A stretch of 40,915 nt of DNA, taken from NCBI GenBank assembly GCA_900548955.1, contig URMQ01000002.1, positions 1 through 40,915 on the forward strand, in the 5' to 3' direction. The DNA is from an uncultured Eggerthella sp. GTDB lineage: Bacteria; Actinomycetota; Coriobacteriia; Coriobacteriales; Eggerthellaceae. A program made the translations under genes and the position numbers. The notes beneath the pieces are model-generated. The model was given only the letters and a program-made list of their open reading frames with translations. It was not told where the DNA came from and ran no database searches. This document shows positions 40,589 through 40,915 of the stretch, one piece after another (positions within the stretch are counted from its first letter, which is position 1; each line of letters begins with the position of its first letter).

Positions 40589-40680
40589 TTATGTCTCTTA
40601 CGCTAACGCTTTCGCTTCTTACGTCAGCACCTTTACTTTTTGCACAGTCTTCTTTGCCTCTTGCATCTGCGCTTTAACTA
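40489..40680. repeat. Degenerate purine-rich minisatellite at the TetR gene start
   Basis: Read on the minus strand, words such as ACGCAAGAAGYRAAA recur about every 14-20 nt from 40680 to 40489 (GACGTAAGAAGCGAAAG, AACGCAAGAAGTAAAG, AACGCAAGAAGCGATAA). The block crosses the annotated start codon and encodes its basic N-terminus. Confidence 0.6.
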
Positions 40681-40744
40681 TTTGCTTAAATGATGATAAA
40701 TGCGCCACTCACGCTATTTCTTTTAAATTTATACTTACTATATA

Positions 40745-40761
40745 AATACACTGTGTGTAAT
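40745..40761. promoter_or_regulatory. Candidate TetR operator in the divergent gap
   Basis: AATACAC (40745-40751) and GTGTAAT (40755-40761) are inverted arms around TGT with one mismatch. TATATA and TATAAT-like AT-rich sequence surrounds it, as expected for overlapping divergent promoters. Confidence 0.45.
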
Positions 40762-40857
40762 ATTATCACCTACAAGGCGCAAACCAACAATCTTTCCAAA
40801 TATTCTTTCAAACAAGAACGGGTTGGATCACTAGTACACAACTAAGAAAGGTCACCT

Positions 40858-40915
40858 ATGGGTTGGGGATTAACCAGCAAACAAAAAGTAACGCTCATTA
40901 TTTTGATTTTGGGTG
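40858..40915 (+). CDS. Partial gene, probable membrane protein (start only)
   Basis: ATG 40858 with AAAGG six nt upstream opens a frame that leaves the window after 19 residues: MGWGLTSKQKVTLIILILG. The Lys-rich start followed by a hydrophobic run suggests the first helix of a transporter. Being divergent from a TetR regulator, it is likely an efflux pump under its control, but the family cannot be read from this length. Confidence 0.6.
   Translation, partial: MGWGLTSKQKVTLIILILG

Noticed and set aside
40819..40829. GGTTGGATCAC, identical to part of the 16S rRNA 3' end
   Set aside because: Only 11 nt match and nothing upstream looks like 16S rRNA; chance match.

Overview
This 40.9 kb window is a gene-dense chromosomal stretch from an anaerobic or microaerophilic Gram-positive bacterium of moderate GC content. 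My best guess is a Coriobacteriia (Eggerthellaceae-like) actinobacterium. The guess rests on gene content: LytR-CpsA-Psr protein with a LytR_C tail, MurT/GatD lipid II amidation, cytochrome bd as the only visible oxidase, several acyl-CoA enzymes (FadK-like ligase, crotonase, CaiB-type CoA-transferase), a ferredoxin-type aldo/keto reductase and CstA. It is an inference, not a database match. I see no rRNA, tRNA, CRISPR array, prophage or intact insertion sequence.

Layout. 1-7.5 kb is mostly cell envelope: a partial membrane protein and an MMPL transporter (minus), rlmH (plus), an LCP ligase (minus) and a single-chain MurT-GatD fusion (minus). 7.8-18 kb is an acyl-CoA and peptide-use region: FadK-like ligase, an unknown protein with cstA, crotonase with a CpXC zinc-site protein (all plus), then a CaiB-type CoA-transferase, an LACTB2-like metallo-hydrolase and a NUDT19-like Nudix enzyme (minus). 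18.2-21 kb is a scar: a P1B metal ATPase that keeps only its C-terminal half, a GC-richer remnant, and an AAA/DUF4143 ATPase behind three 33-bp repeats and a 26-nt palindrome. 21.1-28.8 kb holds a membrane protein and cydABDC. 28.8-33 kb has a CNNM/CorC protein with a long leader, a membrane-anchored serine hydrolase and a type-IV ABC-permease-like protein. 33.2-38.4 kb has an Fe-S aldo/keto reductase, pyrE, citrate synthase and a family I CoA-transferase. 38.5 kb to the end has an MFS transporter and its upstream TetR regulator, divergent from a gene cut by the window edge.

The strongest pattern not explained by the genes is the large number of short tandem duplications (14-45 bp, perfect to degenerate) at gene borders. 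They copy gene ends with their stop codons, Shine-Dalgarno segments and a promoter, and similar low-complexity repeats sit inside proteins (CydD, CydC, the serine hydrolase, the MBL and TetR N-termini). Together they suggest a genome that is prone to local slippage or duplication.

Metabolically the genes fit an organism that takes up peptides or small acids (CstA), activates and interconverts acyl-CoAs (ligase and two CoA-transferase families), feeds acetyl-CoA to citrate synthase, and removes oxygen with cytochrome bd.
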